Source of the DNA: Nitrincola tibetensis
GTDB taxonomy: Bacteria > Pseudomonadota > Gammaproteobacteria > Pseudomonadales > Balneatricaceae
NCBI RefSeq assembly: GCF_003284585.1
Contig: NZ_QKRX01000002.1
Coordinates: 310,001-374,000, forward strand
DNA: 64,000 bases
Direction of reading: 5' to 3'
Part shown: piece after piece, positions 18,754 to 27,284 of the stretch
Layout: each line of letters starts with the position of its first letter
How positions within the stretch are numbered: position 1 is the first letter of the stretch
Made by a program: the position numbers and the translations under genes
Notes under the pieces: generated by a model
Database searches by the model: none
What the model saw: the letters and a program-made list of their open reading frames with translations, nothing else
Told to the model about the DNA's origin: nothing

Positions 18754-19995
18754 CTATGATTTTGAGCCTTTAATTTCTGACCTTAGCTCCTCAACACCAG
18801 ACGTGATCACATCACGCATGTTGATTCCCCAGATCATTTTAAAGCCCTTCAAAAAAACGAAGAGGAAAAGCAAAGGCAAAATCATTGCCTTAAAGAAAAA
18901 CAGTGCCATGAGGTTGATGAATGATGGAATAGCCTGTTGTATATTTTCGATGTACTGAGAAACTTTTTCTCTGAAGTTGGACAACCCAGAAGTCATTGAG
19001 GTAAAACCTCCACTGATTGAGCTAAATAGGCCAGTAGATTTGCCCTGTAATGCATTTTCAATATCAATAATGGTTTTGTTTGCATTATTTAGCTCCCTCA
19101 CCAGATCCCGACGCTCTCTTTCCAGTAACCTTTTTTGATTTTTGGCTGACCCAATTTCTTGATTAAGAACTATCACCCTCTCGTCACGATTCCAGGGACG
19201 CAAAGTATCAATCATGCCTTTCTCATCTTTTACTCTTTGTAAATCAGCTTCAAGCAATAAGATTGACATGTCTAACTGAACAACTTTATTGTCAATCTGC
19301 AGCACTTGCTCTTCTTTGAGTATCACATCCTTCTGAAGATTTTCCAAGTCGAGCGTTAAAGCTGCCCTTAACTCTTCAGATACGCTTGAGTCATCTGTAA
19401 AGCTCTCTAAATCCAAAGGATAGGTCTCTAGAAACGCCATTTCTTGTTCCGTTTTACTCTCTACGAAAGCTTTGTCTACGGCAGCATAGAAAAGCACAGT
19501 AAGGGCCACTAGAAACCGAAGCATCGCCAAGAAAACAAAGCTTTTAAAGAACACGTTAATCAACCGAAGCTTGTCAAAGTAGACAACAAGGACCAGCATG
19601 ACACCTGACAAAGTGAAAATAACTTTGAAGAAGTTGTTCGCAACAATTTCAAGCAGGATTTTTTGTATGATCAAGGATCCTAAAGCCATTTTCATCAAGG
19701 ACGAAAACTGCTCAACTAGATCGTTGACTGGGTCCAACAACTGCCCTATGGCTAGCTCTAATCCTATGAGAGGCACAGTGACAGACACCTCTTTGAAAAC
19801 TGAAATGATCCCATTGAAAGCGCGTGCTATACCGAAGGCAATAGCCGCTTGACTCAATGATGCATCAACATACTTAGCAGAATGATGATCGATGATTTCC
19901 AGCCAAGATATGCCGATAAGTAAAATGACAACTGCAATAAAAAAGTATTTTACATTGCGATTGTTGAGCTCTAACGCTTTCGTAATATTTTCCAT
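18754..19995 (-). CDS. Multi-pass membrane protein with central coiled coil, family unknown
   Basis: A 413-residue protein. Hydrophobic segments lie at about 15-34, 125-142, 148-172 and 368-392. Between the third and fourth lies a charged helical region (about 200-310) of heptad character, ending in an ER/ELN-rich stretch. No enzyme motif is visible. It starts 16 bases after the WYL regulator gene, so the two are likely one operon with the AAA ATPase gene further upstream. The arrangement suggests a membrane-acting component, for example a pore or sensor controlled by the ATPase, but this is inference from context only. The start ATG has only a weak purine-rich upstream sequence. Confidence 0.6.
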   Translation of the reverse strand: MENITKALELNNRNVKYFFIAVVILLIGISWLEIIDHHSAKYVDASLSQAAIAFGIARAFNGIISVFKEVSVTVPLIGLELAIGQLLDPVNDLVEQFSSLMKMALGSLIIQKILLEIVANNFFKVIFTLSGVMLVLVVYFDKLRLINVFFKSFVFLAMLRFLVALTVLFYAAVDKAFVESKTEQEMAFLETYPLDLESFTDDSSVSEELRAALTLDLENLQKDVILKEEQVLQIDNKVVQLDMSILLLEADLQRVKDEKGMIDTLRPWNRDERVIVLNQEIGSAKNQKRLLERERRDLVRELNNANKTIIDIENALQGKSTGLFSSISGGFTSMTSGLSNFREKVSQYIENIQQAIPSFINLMALFFFKAMILPLLFLFVFLKGFKMIWGINMRDVITSGVEELRSEIKGSKS

Positions 19996-20011
19996 ACACT
20001 GACTTCTTCAG

Positions 20012-21019
20012 TTATTTGCTATAAAGGTTTTGCATATTGTTGATCAAGCTGACTAATCGGCTTCTGAAATGGATCGGTTCAAGCACATGAATCTCAGCAC
20101 CAAACCCCATCACCCACCACTGAGTCTGTAAATCATCCGGCACGATTGCCGTCAGCGTAACCCACCCATCTTCGTCGGGTTCAGACAAAGATTGTTGCTC
20201 GCTAATGGGGGTTTCTGACAATAACCAGGCAATCTTGGGTCGAATCTTTGCCACCAGTTCAATATCGCCTTCTCCTATTGGATAGCCAAACGCGCCCTGC
20301 TTTAAGTATTCATCAATCGTAAAGTCTTGTCTTTTTCTGCAAACAGCATGACTGTGTTTGCACTTTTTAATTCGATGCAGTGCAAAATGCCGAATATCCT
20401 CATAGTCTCCAACCGTTGCCAGCAGGTAGGTAACACTGTGCCTTGCAACTAAACCAAGTGGATGCAGGGTAAACTGCTTTTCTTCTGCTTTGGTTCTACT
20501 CAAATAGGTCACATCCAATGCGATGCCTTTAAGCAAGGCATCGGTTACCTCTGCCCAGATAAGGGAATCAATAGGGGCTGGTATTAACGCTTTGCCATTT
20601 GGAATCGCTTTAACATGCTGGGTCCAATCACTAAAACCACTCTCTTTCAGTTGTTCTAGGTATTTTCGAGCGGCGGTAAACTGGTTATTAAGCTGCACGA
20701 TGGCCGCTTGCGGTAACAACCCTTTTAAATACTCTTCGGCAAGCACAAGTGTGAGGGCCGTAGGTGTATCCAACGCAGGCAAGTTACTTTTAAAAGCGGC
20801 ATCAAATGACCAACGATAGGGTTTTTGAGTTTTATCGCAGAGCAATGGAAAATAGCTCGACATTTTTTCGAGGTCGCGCTGAACACTTCGCAAATCCACC
20901 TGAAACCCTCGCTCTTCTAGCAGCGCTTGCAGCGTGGTTGTCGCCCTGTATCCGGGCAGTCGAGGGATCAGTTGCAGTAAGGTTAAGTACCTAAATAATG
21001 TGTTGTGCTGACTACTCAT
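20012..21019 (-). CDS. WYL-domain transcriptional regulator with N-terminal HTH
   Basis: About 335 residues. The N-terminal winged-helix part begins FRYLTLLQLIPRLPGYRAT and continues VDLRSVQRDLEKM, the usual DeoR/YafY-type reader of these proteins. The central WYL domain shows ALDVTYLSR...FTLHPLGLVARHSVTYLLATV and the following arginine-histidine block (RHFALHRIKKC). A C-terminal extension (WCX-like) ends the protein. WYL regulators often repress defence operons and respond to nucleic-acid or nucleotide ligands. A longer in-frame start at 21061 has no ribosome-binding site. The ATG at 21019 has AAGGA 11 bases upstream and is preferred. It probably controls its own cluster of ATPase and membrane protein. 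Confidence 0.85.
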   Translation of the reverse strand: MSSQHNTLFRYLTLLQLIPRLPGYRATTTLQALLEERGFQVDLRSVQRDLEKMSSYFPLLCDKTQKPYRWSFDAAFKSNLPALDTPTALTLVLAEEYLKGLLPQAAIVQLNNQFTAARKYLEQLKESGFSDWTQHVKAIPNGKALIPAPIDSLIWAEVTDALLKGIALDVTYLSRTKAEEKQFTLHPLGLVARHSVTYLLATVGDYEDIRHFALHRIKKCKHSHAVCRKRQDFTIDEYLKQGAFGYPIGEGDIELVAKIRPKIAWLLSETPISEQQSLSEPDEDGWVTLTAIVPDDLQTQWWVMGFGAEIHVLEPIHFRSRLVSLINNMQNLYSK

Positions 21020-21173
21020 CCTGATACAGATCCTTGTTTCCTTTACACTCATCATAGCCAATGAAAGTTAAGATTAAAACAGACTTAAGTCAAAGAAACT
21101 TACTTAATTACTTCTTACACATCACTTTTTGACCGCTCTTCTTAAACGCTGAATAGACATTTCATACACTCGC

Positions 21174-23246
21174 CTACACAAAACCAATCGTTCGGCTTTG
21201 GCCAGATGTTTTAATGTCATGCTCTCTTTGCAAACCTGCCAAGAGCGATGCGGGTGTGAGCGTTTCGCCCATTACACGGTGATGGCGCTCAACCGTGGCA
21301 AAATCACCTGGCGTCAACTGTTGGAGCTTATCCAATTGAGGCTTGCACTGATTTACATCAGCAAGGCTAAAATGATTCAGCTTGGAACGACCGAGATGAT
21401 TATTAAATATCATCCAAACCTGCTCAGACGTTAAGTAATTGAAACGAATTTTGAAATCAAATCGGCGAAGTGCCGCTGAATCCAGATGCTCCATGTAGTT
21501 GGTGGACATCAGCAAAATCCCTTCGTATTGTTCCATCTGGACAAGCAGCTCATTCACTTGAGACACTTCCCAACTATGCTTGGCTTGTGTTCTTGGGGTC
21601 AGAAAGCTATCGGCCTCATCGATCAATAAAATACCTGAATGCTGCTGAGCGTCTTGAAAGGCTTGAGCTAAGGCTTTTTCGGTACCGCCTAGATATTTAT
21701 CGAGCAAATCTGAGGCTTTTTTGGTAATCAGCGGCATGTCCAACTCTTGCGCAAGATAGGTTGCATAACCCGACTTGCCGGTTCCAGGTGGGCCAAACAG
21801 GCAGATGCGCCCCAACCGGCTGCGCTTGAGTCCATGAGTGAGCCTATCCAATGAGAAGTCAGTGTTTGAAAACACGGGGTTATAATAAGGAGTCCTCACG
21901 TTTTCACGCTTATTGTGTTCGCGATAACCTAAGGCTTGATAGAGTGAGGCAAGAATGGCATCTATCTCGTGCTCAATGCGCTCGGACTTACGATAGCCAG
22001 AGTTCTTCACCACACGGGCAGCTTGTGATAGGTGTGCAGCATGAACACCTTTTTGTTTAGACAATGACACCAGCCATTCCTCCCTAACCTGAATACCCTT
22101 GAGAATCCTTTTTGCAATTTTTAATCTTGCCTTCTCGCATAGCTCTGGCATCTCAAACACTAAATCAAAGCGACGTATGTAGGCGGGGTCCATAGTGTGA
22201 TGGCTATTGGTTAACCAGAAGCTAGGCCGTTGGTTTGACTCTAATACACGATTCACACAGGCTTTATAGTGATTGCTGATTCGATCATTAAAAACATCCT
22301 CAACTTCATCAAACAGCATCACACTTTTCTTGTCTGAGGCCAACATATGCTGCGCCATTCTGAAGGCCGCCAAACGCCGATCGCCAGGTAAAGGGCGACC
22401 ATCAGGCCCAGAGGACTTAACTTCATAGAGCGATAACCCCATGACTTCGGATAACACCCGAACCCATTCGGTTTTCCCTGTCCCGGGTTCGCCGTAAATC
22501 AGAATATTGACCCCTGTAAGCCCCTTGGCCGCCGCTCGACGCACATAGTTATAGATACGATCATACATCGGTTGGATATGCTCAAAATCAGACGGCACCA
22601 GCTCCGAAGGCTCCAACTTCAAGGTGTTTTGTCGAAAGAGCGCGTCGGGTCCATTTTCTTCGAAGTACAAAAGATCATCGAGACCATCGAGCAATTCAAT
22701 ACCGTTATGGAGGCCTTCAGGTGAAACCAACCCGCATTGACGCAAGGGCGCGCTGGCATTGAGCGCCTGGCTAATCAAGGTACGTGGGTACCTCAAGGCT
22801 ATCGAGAGCATTGTGACCAATCGCTGAACACCTGCCCAACGACCTTGATGGAAGAGTTGAACAACATTGGCTAGACGAGAGTCTTGCTCTTTAATGACTA
22901 GGAATCCTAAAATCTCTTGCTCAAGCGTGGACATAGACAAGGAGTCTCCCAGGAGCTTAAGGTTACTGCCCAAAAATGCGGTTGGAAGATTCGGTACTGG
23001 CGACTGTTTCTTTGCCTCTGATCGTAAAATTCGCATTAGACGTCGGGGTGTCATATCGGCCGTGTCGTCGACTTCGATTCCTAAGCCAACCAACAGATCA
23101 TCATCAAAATAGTTGCGATTATTGAACATTAAACGATAACCCTGCGCATCGATCAGCAAACGTAAAGCCCACTGACGAACCAGCTCTTCGTTCTGCTCAC
23201 CGATTAACACTGTTTGGCTTTTGGAGGCATGTAACATCGGATGCAT
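21174..23246 (-). CDS. Tandem AAA ATPase (CDC48/spastin-like)
   Basis: A 690-residue protein with two AAA modules. The first has Walker A GEPGTGKTEW near residue 254, Walker B MLFDEVEDVF near 310 and an arginine-finger-like stretch YIRRFD. The second has Walker A GPPGTGKSGY near 488, Walker B LLIDEADSF near 543 and LRRFD. The N-terminal 230 residues are unassigned and helical. Such proteins thread or remodel protein substrates as hexamers. The start is supported by GGAG seven bases upstream. It lies at the tRNA edge of the island, 150 bases before the WYL gene on the same strand. The role is unknown; co-function with the WYL and membrane proteins is inferred from adjacency. Confidence 0.75.
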   Translation of the reverse strand: MHPMLHASKSQTVLIGEQNEELVRQWALRLLIDAQGYRLMFNNRNYFDDDLLVGLGIEVDDTADMTPRRLMRILRSEAKKQSPVPNLPTAFLGSNLKLLGDSLSMSTLEQEILGFLVIKEQDSRLANVVQLFHQGRWAGVQRLVTMLSIALRYPRTLISQALNASAPLRQCGLVSPEGLHNGIELLDGLDDLLYFEENGPDALFRQNTLKLEPSELVPSDFEHIQPMYDRIYNYVRRAAAKGLTGVNILIYGEPGTGKTEWVRVLSEVMGLSLYEVKSSGPDGRPLPGDRRLAAFRMAQHMLASDKKSVMLFDEVEDVFNDRISNHYKACVNRVLESNQRPSFWLTNSHHTMDPAYIRRFDLVFEMPELCEKARLKIAKRILKGIQVREEWLVSLSKQKGVHAAHLSQAARVVKNSGYRKSERIEHEIDAILASLYQALGYREHNKRENVRTPYYNPVFSNTDFSLDRLTHGLKRSRLGRICLFGPPGTGKSGYATYLAQELDMPLITKKASDLLDKYLGGTEKALAQAFQDAQQHSGILLIDEADSFLTPRTQAKHSWEVSQVNELLVQMEQYEGILLMSTNYMEHLDSAALRRFDFKIRFNYLTSEQVWMIFNNHLGRSKLNHFSLADVNQCKPQLDKLQQLTPGDFATVERHHRVMGETLTPASLLAGLQREHDIKTSGQSRTIGFV

Positions 23247-23594
23247 CGCTTACTCCTACTTCAATTGGATAGGTGGGAGTATACGAAATGGATGCGTTAG
23301 ATTTTGTCGCTGTTAGGCGAAGATTTAGGGTTTAGCAGGGTCTGTCTACAAACATCCTGACTCAGAACTTTTATTTACACCTGCAACTCTGGAATCAGAG
23401 TGTACCGTTTTTGGCGCTCTCGAATAGTAGATTGAACACGTTGAGATACGCGGATTTAGCACAAGAGCAGCTAGAAAATACTATAAAAATGCAGGGGATT
23501 AAAATTTATCGACAGTAACAAGAGGAATTCAAGGAGGTTTTACGAGATAATTTTTTGAACGCACCATATCTTTTTGATTTAAAAATAAAAGATA
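23247..23594. other. Island/tRNA boundary region without genes
   Basis: This 348-base stretch lies between the tandem-AAA gene and the tRNA operon and holds no supported gene. It contains a GTATACTCCC block just before the ATPase gene that could serve as a -10. It also has a small dyad ACTCTG-GAAT-CAGAGT at 23386-23401 that could be an operator, and the inverted repeat described separately at its right end. No integrase remnant or direct repeat of the tRNA end was found. Confidence 0.5.
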
Positions 23595-23600
23595 TGGTGC
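23561..23600 (-). repeat. 14-bp perfect inverted repeat overlapping the 3' end of tRNA-Leu
   Basis: GCACCATATCTTTT at 23561-23574 is matched exactly by AAAAGATATGGTGC at 23587-23600, with a 12-base A+T-rich loop. The right arm includes the encoded GCACCA end of tRNA-Leu. On the minus strand this hairpin directly follows the tRNA operon and could end its transcription, but no strong T-run follows the second arm. It may also mark an integration site. Confidence 0.55.
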
Positions 23601-23681
23601 CCGAGACCGGACTCGAACCGGTACACTGTTTCCAGCGAGGGATTTTAAGTCCCTTGTGTCTACCTATTTCACCACTCGGGC
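23595..23681 (-). tRNA. tRNA-Leu, anticodon UAA
   Basis: The gene is 87 bases including an encoded CCA. The acceptor stem GCCCGAG pairs with CTCGGGC, the T arm carries GGTTCGAGTCC, and a long variable arm typical of leucine tRNAs is present. The anticodon loop CTTAAAA gives UAA. It is the last of three tRNAs downstream of pgsA, an arrangement equivalent to glyW-cysT-leuZ of enterics, and it forms the island-facing edge. Confidence 0.95.
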
Positions 23682-23708
23682 GGTGTTTGATGTCTGCTTA
23701 CTAAAGTG

Positions 23709-23782
23709 TGGAGGCTGGAGTCGGAATCGAACCGGCGTACACGGAGTTGCAGTCCGCTGCATGACCACTCTGCCATCCAGCC
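23709..23782 (-). tRNA. tRNA-Cys, anticodon GCA
   Basis: A 74-base gene with encoded CCA. It starts GGCTGGATGGCAGAGTGGT, the anticodon loop CTGCAAC gives GCA, and the T arm is GGTTCGATTCC. It is spaced 27 bases from tRNA-Leu and 60 from tRNA-Gly in one minus-strand operon. Confidence 0.95.
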
Positions 23783-23842
23783 CTACCCTCTAGCAAACAA
23801 TCAAGTCATGGACTTGAAACATTTAAAACTTACACTTCACTT

Positions 23843-23918
<76 letters not shown>

Positions 23919-23953
23919 TTCGCTGCTGAAGTGCTTGCCTTCAATGGGTGCGT

Positions 23954-23981
23954 ATTCTACCGAATCCTCACCCCACGTCAA
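23954..23981 (-). promoter_or_regulatory. Strong sigma-70 promoter of the tRNA operon with UP-like A-tracts
   Basis: On the minus strand, TTGACG (23976-23981) and TAGAAT (23954-23959) are separated by 16 bases. Just upstream lie several A-runs (23984-24010) resembling an UP element, as expected for stable-RNA genes. The sites lie between pgsA and tRNA-Gly, so the tRNAs do not depend on pgsA transcription. Confidence 0.8.
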
Positions 23982-24157
23982 CACTTTTTTTCAAGTTTTT
24001 GTTTTTTTTGATCTTTTGGCTAATTTTTAGCCAAACATCATTCGCCAATAACGAGGAATTCTCTCGGAAACGACATGTGTTGTTAAACCGAACGTTATGC
24101 ACCCTTCTCACGATTCCACCCTAAAGCCCCTAAAAGTAAAGATCTACGCGGCTTTAG

Positions 24158-24718
24158 CTAAATATCATCTCGCATCAAGGGCCAAGCCGCCTTTAAATAG
24201 ACAAACATAGACCAGAGTGTCAGAAGTGCCGCACCGTAAAGCGTGACGATACCCACCCAAGCCAACCCGCTGTAAACAGGCAAGGCAATTAACACCAAAA
24301 TTGCAATCATTTGCAAAGTGGTTTTAATTTTACCCAACATCGAAACAGCGACTTTTGCTCGTTCACCAATTTCTGCCATCCACTCCCGCAATGCCGAAAT
24401 CACGATCTCACGTCCAATGATGATAGCGGCTGGGACAGTCAGCAAAGGCGAGGCATACGCCTCAACCAAAAGTATCAGTGCCACCGCCACCATTAGCTTA
24501 TCCGCGACAGGGTCTAAAAAGGCACCAAAATGCGAATTCTGATTCAAACGCCGTGCAAGATAACCATCCAGCCAATCGGTTAAGGCCGCCAAGCCAAAGA
24601 CAGCGGCAGCCACCCATGAAGCACTTTGATAAGGTGCATAAAAAATAATTGCAAAGACTGGAATTAGCAGTATCCGCAACACCGTGAGTAAATTAGGTAA
24701 CTTCATTGAAAACAGCAT
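24158..24718 (-). CDS. pgsA: CDP-diacylglycerol-glycerol-3-phosphate 3-phosphatidyltransferase
   Basis: PgsA makes phosphatidylglycerophosphate, the committed step to phosphatidylglycerol and cardiolipin, in the inner membrane. The 186-residue protein has the CDP-alcohol phosphotransferase motif spread over DWLDGYLARR...GAFLDPVADKL near residues 43-72, with all the expected aspartates. Several hydrophobic helices flank it. The ATG at 24718 has AGGA seven bases upstream. It follows uvrC by nine bases, and the uvrC-pgsA-tRNA order is conserved in gammaproteobacteria. Confidence 0.95.
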   Translation of the reverse strand: MLFSMKLPNLLTVLRILLIPVFAIIFYAPYQSASWVAAAVFGLAALTDWLDGYLARRLNQNSHFGAFLDPVADKLMVAVALILLVEAYASPLLTVPAAIIIGREIVISALREWMAEIGERAKVAVSMLGKIKTTLQMIAILVLIALPVYSGLAWVGIVTLYGAALLTLWSMFVYLKAAWPLMRDDI

Positions 24719-24727
24719 ATATCAATC

Positions 24728-26566
24728 CTATTGGCTGTCTGGGTGTAAGGTTGCGTAGATTTCCTGCGCAAGGTTACGACTTATGGTAGAGACTTTTGCA
24801 ATTTCTTCAACACTTGCGTTCTCTATCTCCTTGATACTACCAAAATATTTCAACAATTCACGGCGACGCTTGGCACCAACACCTGGAATGTCTTCCAATA
24901 ACGAACGATTGCGCGTTTTTGCCCTTCTCGCTCGGTGTCCCGTAATCGCAAAACGATGCGCTTCGTCACGAATATGCTGTAACAAATGTAAAGCGGGCGA
25001 ATCCGCCTTTAAAACCGTTTCCTCACCCGTTTGACCATGCACCAACACCTCAAATCCAGCTTTACGAGTCGGTCCTTTTGCCACTCCCACGACAACAACT
25101 TCGCTAATTTGTAGCTTCTCCAACACCTGCATAGCTTGTGAAACCTGCCCCTTACCACCATCAATAATTAAGATATCGGGCAATTTCCCTTCGCCTTTTT
25201 TCAGGCGGGTGTAGCGACGCTCCAACGCCTGCTGCATTGCGGCGTAATCATCGCCCCCATTGATATCTTCAATATTAAAGGTGCGGTAGTCTGATTTAAG
25301 CGGGCCGTTCTCATCAAAGACGACACAGGATGCAACGGTCGCCTCTCCAGAGCTGTGACTGATATCAAAACATTCCATGCGTGTAATGGGCATATCAAGC
25401 TCGAGCAGCTCTTGCAGTCCTAGATAGCGCTGGTAAATATTTTCTTTACTGGTGAGGTGGCTTGTTAGCTGCTGCAAGGCATTGGTTTGTGCCAATCGCT
25501 GCCAACCAGCCCGATCACTTCGCACCTTGTGCAAAATAGTGACTTTACGCCCAGACTTGTCAGTTAACGCCTGTTCAATGCATTCCGCGTCGTCTAACGC
25601 AAAAGGAAGAATAATCGCGCTTGGAATATCACGAACTGAAGACAAATAGTATTGCGCTATAAAAGAGGACAGTATCTCAGAGTCTGTCGACTCTAGGCTG
25701 ACTTTAGGGTGATAAACCTTACTGCCAATAATTCGTCCACCCCGGACATACAAAGCGTGTAAAGAGACTATACCTTTGCCTGTAGCAAAACCAAAAACAT
25801 CAGCCTCTCCATCACCATCCGCCGAAACGAACTGTTGCTCTTGAACTTGTCGTAAAGCAGACACCTGATCCCTTAACTCAGCCGCACGTTCAAAGTCCAA
25901 TTGCTGAGCCGCCTGCTCCATTTGACTGGCAACCTCCTCAATCACTGAATGATTCTTACCCTCTAAGAACATGCGTGCATGACGAATATCGCGTTGATAA
26001 GACGCCTCATCAATGAGGTTTACGCAGGGCGCCGTACAACGCTTAATTTGATATTGAAGACAGGGACGCGAGCGGTTTTTAAAAAAACTATCTTCGCATT
26101 GTCGAATTTTAAATAATTTTTGCAGTAAGTTCAGGCTCTCGCGAACGGCTCCACCGCTTGGAAAAGGGCCAAAGTAACGCCCTTTTGCACGCTTGGCACC
26201 ACGATGAAAACGCACAGCTGGAAACGCGTCGACATCGGAGATGAATATATAAGGATAGGACTTGTCGTCTCTGAGTAGGATATTGTAGGGTGGCTTTTGA
26301 GACTTGATGAGATTTTGTTCAAGTAGGAGAGCCTCAGTTTCGCTGTGTGTTACCGTCACTTCAATATGTTGAATGCGCGAAACAAGCGCTAGAGTCTTCC
26401 CTCCTAACCCTTGGCTTCGAAAATAGCTAGAAAGTCGATTCTTTAAATTTCTAGCTTTGCCTACATATAAAATCTCTCCTTGGGCATTATACATCTGGTA
26501 AACACCAGGACGAGTGCTGATCGTGCTTAAGAAAGCCTTACTATCAAAGGGTTGCTCAGAAGTCAT
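24728..26566 (-). CDS. uvrC: UvrABC excinuclease subunit C
   Basis: UvrC makes the two incisions in nucleotide excision repair after UvrAB finds the lesion. The 612-residue protein has the N-terminal GIY-YIG nuclease (GVYQMYNAQGEILYVGKARN, about 20-40), a cysteine cluster in the middle (RPCLQYQIKRCTAPC), a UVR motif (FERAAELRDQV, about 210), an RNase H-like endonuclease domain (ECFDISH, later IDGGKGQ), and a C-terminal helix-hairpin-helix pair (LEDIPGVGAKRRRELLKYFGS). It is full length. It is followed by pgsA and preceded by a small unknown gene in the same direction. Confidence 0.97.
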   Translation of the reverse strand: MTSEQPFDSKAFLSTISTRPGVYQMYNAQGEILYVGKARNLKNRLSSYFRSQGLGGKTLALVSRIQHIEVTVTHSETEALLLEQNLIKSQKPPYNILLRDDKSYPYIFISDVDAFPAVRFHRGAKRAKGRYFGPFPSGGAVRESLNLLQKLFKIRQCEDSFFKNRSRPCLQYQIKRCTAPCVNLIDEASYQRDIRHARMFLEGKNHSVIEEVASQMEQAAQQLDFERAAELRDQVSALRQVQEQQFVSADGDGEADVFGFATGKGIVSLHALYVRGGRIIGSKVYHPKVSLESTDSEILSSFIAQYYLSSVRDIPSAIILPFALDDAECIEQALTDKSGRKVTILHKVRSDRAGWQRLAQTNALQQLTSHLTSKENIYQRYLGLQELLELDMPITRMECFDISHSSGEATVASCVVFDENGPLKSDYRTFNIEDINGGDDYAAMQQALERRYTRLKKGEGKLPDILIIDGGKGQVSQAMQVLEKLQISEVVVVGVAKGPTRKAGFEVLVHGQTGEETVLKADSPALHLLQHIRDEAHRFAITGHRARRAKTRNRSLLEDIPGVGAKRRRELLKYFGSIKEIENASVEEIAKVSTISRNLAQEIYATLHPDSQ

Positions 26567-26569
26567 GCT

Positions 26570-26914
26570 TTATGCAACAGCCTTTCGCAGTGCTAATCGC
26601 TTGTTTGCATTCATATGAATATGAGTTGCTTCTTTATGTATAGTCTGTAACTGCTCACGCGCCGCATCCGAAATACCGGCTCCTCTTGATAAGGAGACCT
26701 CAAGATACACACCTATTTCGGCATAATAATAAATGCGTGCGTTAAATGAACGCGCTCGCTTTAACTTGCTCAGGGAAATTTGCGCGCCATTAACCAAAAT
26801 ATTGTTAATATCACTATCGGATAACAAAGGATGGCGGTGTGTATGCTTTAAGTTTGCTTGCTCAGCCGCTAAGCGCTCACTCTGTTGAAGACTTCCTCGT
26901 GTTGGCATTTTCAA
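26570..26914 (-). CDS. Conserved-looking 114-aa protein of unknown function, operonic with uvrC
   Basis: A basic soluble protein with no signal peptide, membrane span or known motif. The centre (NNILVNGAQISLSKLKRARSFNARIYYYAEIGVYLEV) looks like two short strands around a turn, followed by a helical basic tail. The stop lies three bases before the uvrC start, so the genes are probably co-transcribed. In many gammaproteobacteria the uvrC partner here is the response regulator uvrY/gacA; this protein is unrelated to it. The function cannot be predicted. Confidence 0.6.
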   Translation of the reverse strand: MKMPTRGSLQQSERLAAEQANLKHTHRHPLLSDSDINNILVNGAQISLSKLKRARSFNARIYYYAEIGVYLEVSLSRGAGISDAAREQLQTIHKEATHIHMNANKRLALRKAVA

Positions 26915-26970
26915 ACCTCTATCAATGGTAAGGTATTACTTTAGATACTTTTAATCCAAAGTGAAAGCCT

Positions 26971-27005
26971 AGCTCAAAAACAATAAAAGCTGCCGAGGCA
27001 GCTTT
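26971..27005 (-). terminator. Rho-independent terminator after the 48-aa membrane peptide gene
   Basis: The minus strand reads an 8-bp stem AAAGCTGC/GCAGCTTT (26986-27005) with a four-base loop, followed by TTTTATTGTTTTT. It lies 22 bases after the stop of the small gene at 27027. Confidence 0.75.
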
Positions 27006-27026
27006 ATGTGCAAAAAACAGCAAGAT

Positions 27027-27173
27027 TTAACCCTTGCGTGCTGCAGCCTCTGCATCTTTTGCCATTTCTTTTTTCAGGAAACGAAGCCCGAAGAAAGTAA
27101 TCACAATCACACCCGCTATAACTGCAACACTTGGTGCAAAGGAAATCAAACTGTACTTATCAATAAACGTCAT
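27027..27173 (-). CDS. 48-aa single-span membrane peptide
   Basis: The small gene encodes MTFIDKYSLISFAPSVAVIA followed by GVIVITFFGLRFLKKEMAKD and an AEAAARKG tail. It has one hydrophobic span (about 10-31) with a positive cytoplasmic-side tail (RFLKKEMAK). It has its own promoter (27257-27284), a GAGAGA ribosome-binding sequence and a terminator (26971-27005). That full set of signals supports a real expressed unit rather than chance. The size and topology resemble small subunits such as CydX or CcoQ, but no partner enzyme is nearby, so the function is unknown. Confidence 0.6.
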   Translation of the reverse strand: MTFIDKYSLISFAPSVAVIAGVIVITFFGLRFLKKEMAKDAEAAARKG

Positions 27174-27256
27174 AGAACTCTCTCTTGATTATAAATGTAT
27201 GAGCGGTGGATACCGCCCATTGGAATCCTTTAGGGTCTAACGCCCTTTCGAAGGGA

Positions 27257-27284
27257 ATTATAGAGAATTACGACGGACGCTCAA
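27257..27284 (-). promoter_or_regulatory. Sigma-70 promoter for the 48-aa membrane peptide gene
   Basis: TTGAGC (27279-27284) and a perfect TATAAT (27257-27262) are separated by 16 bases on the minus strand. They overlap the 3' end of the dehydrogenase gene. The transcript would start near 27250 and open with a small CCCTTTCG/CGAAAGGG-type hairpin before the coding sequence. Confidence 0.6.

Noticed and set aside
24010-24040. TTGGCTAATTTTTAGCCAA dyad as a terminator of pgsA
   Set aside because: No T-run follows on the minus strand. It sits upstream of the tRNA promoter A-tracts and is more likely incidental or a protein-binding site.
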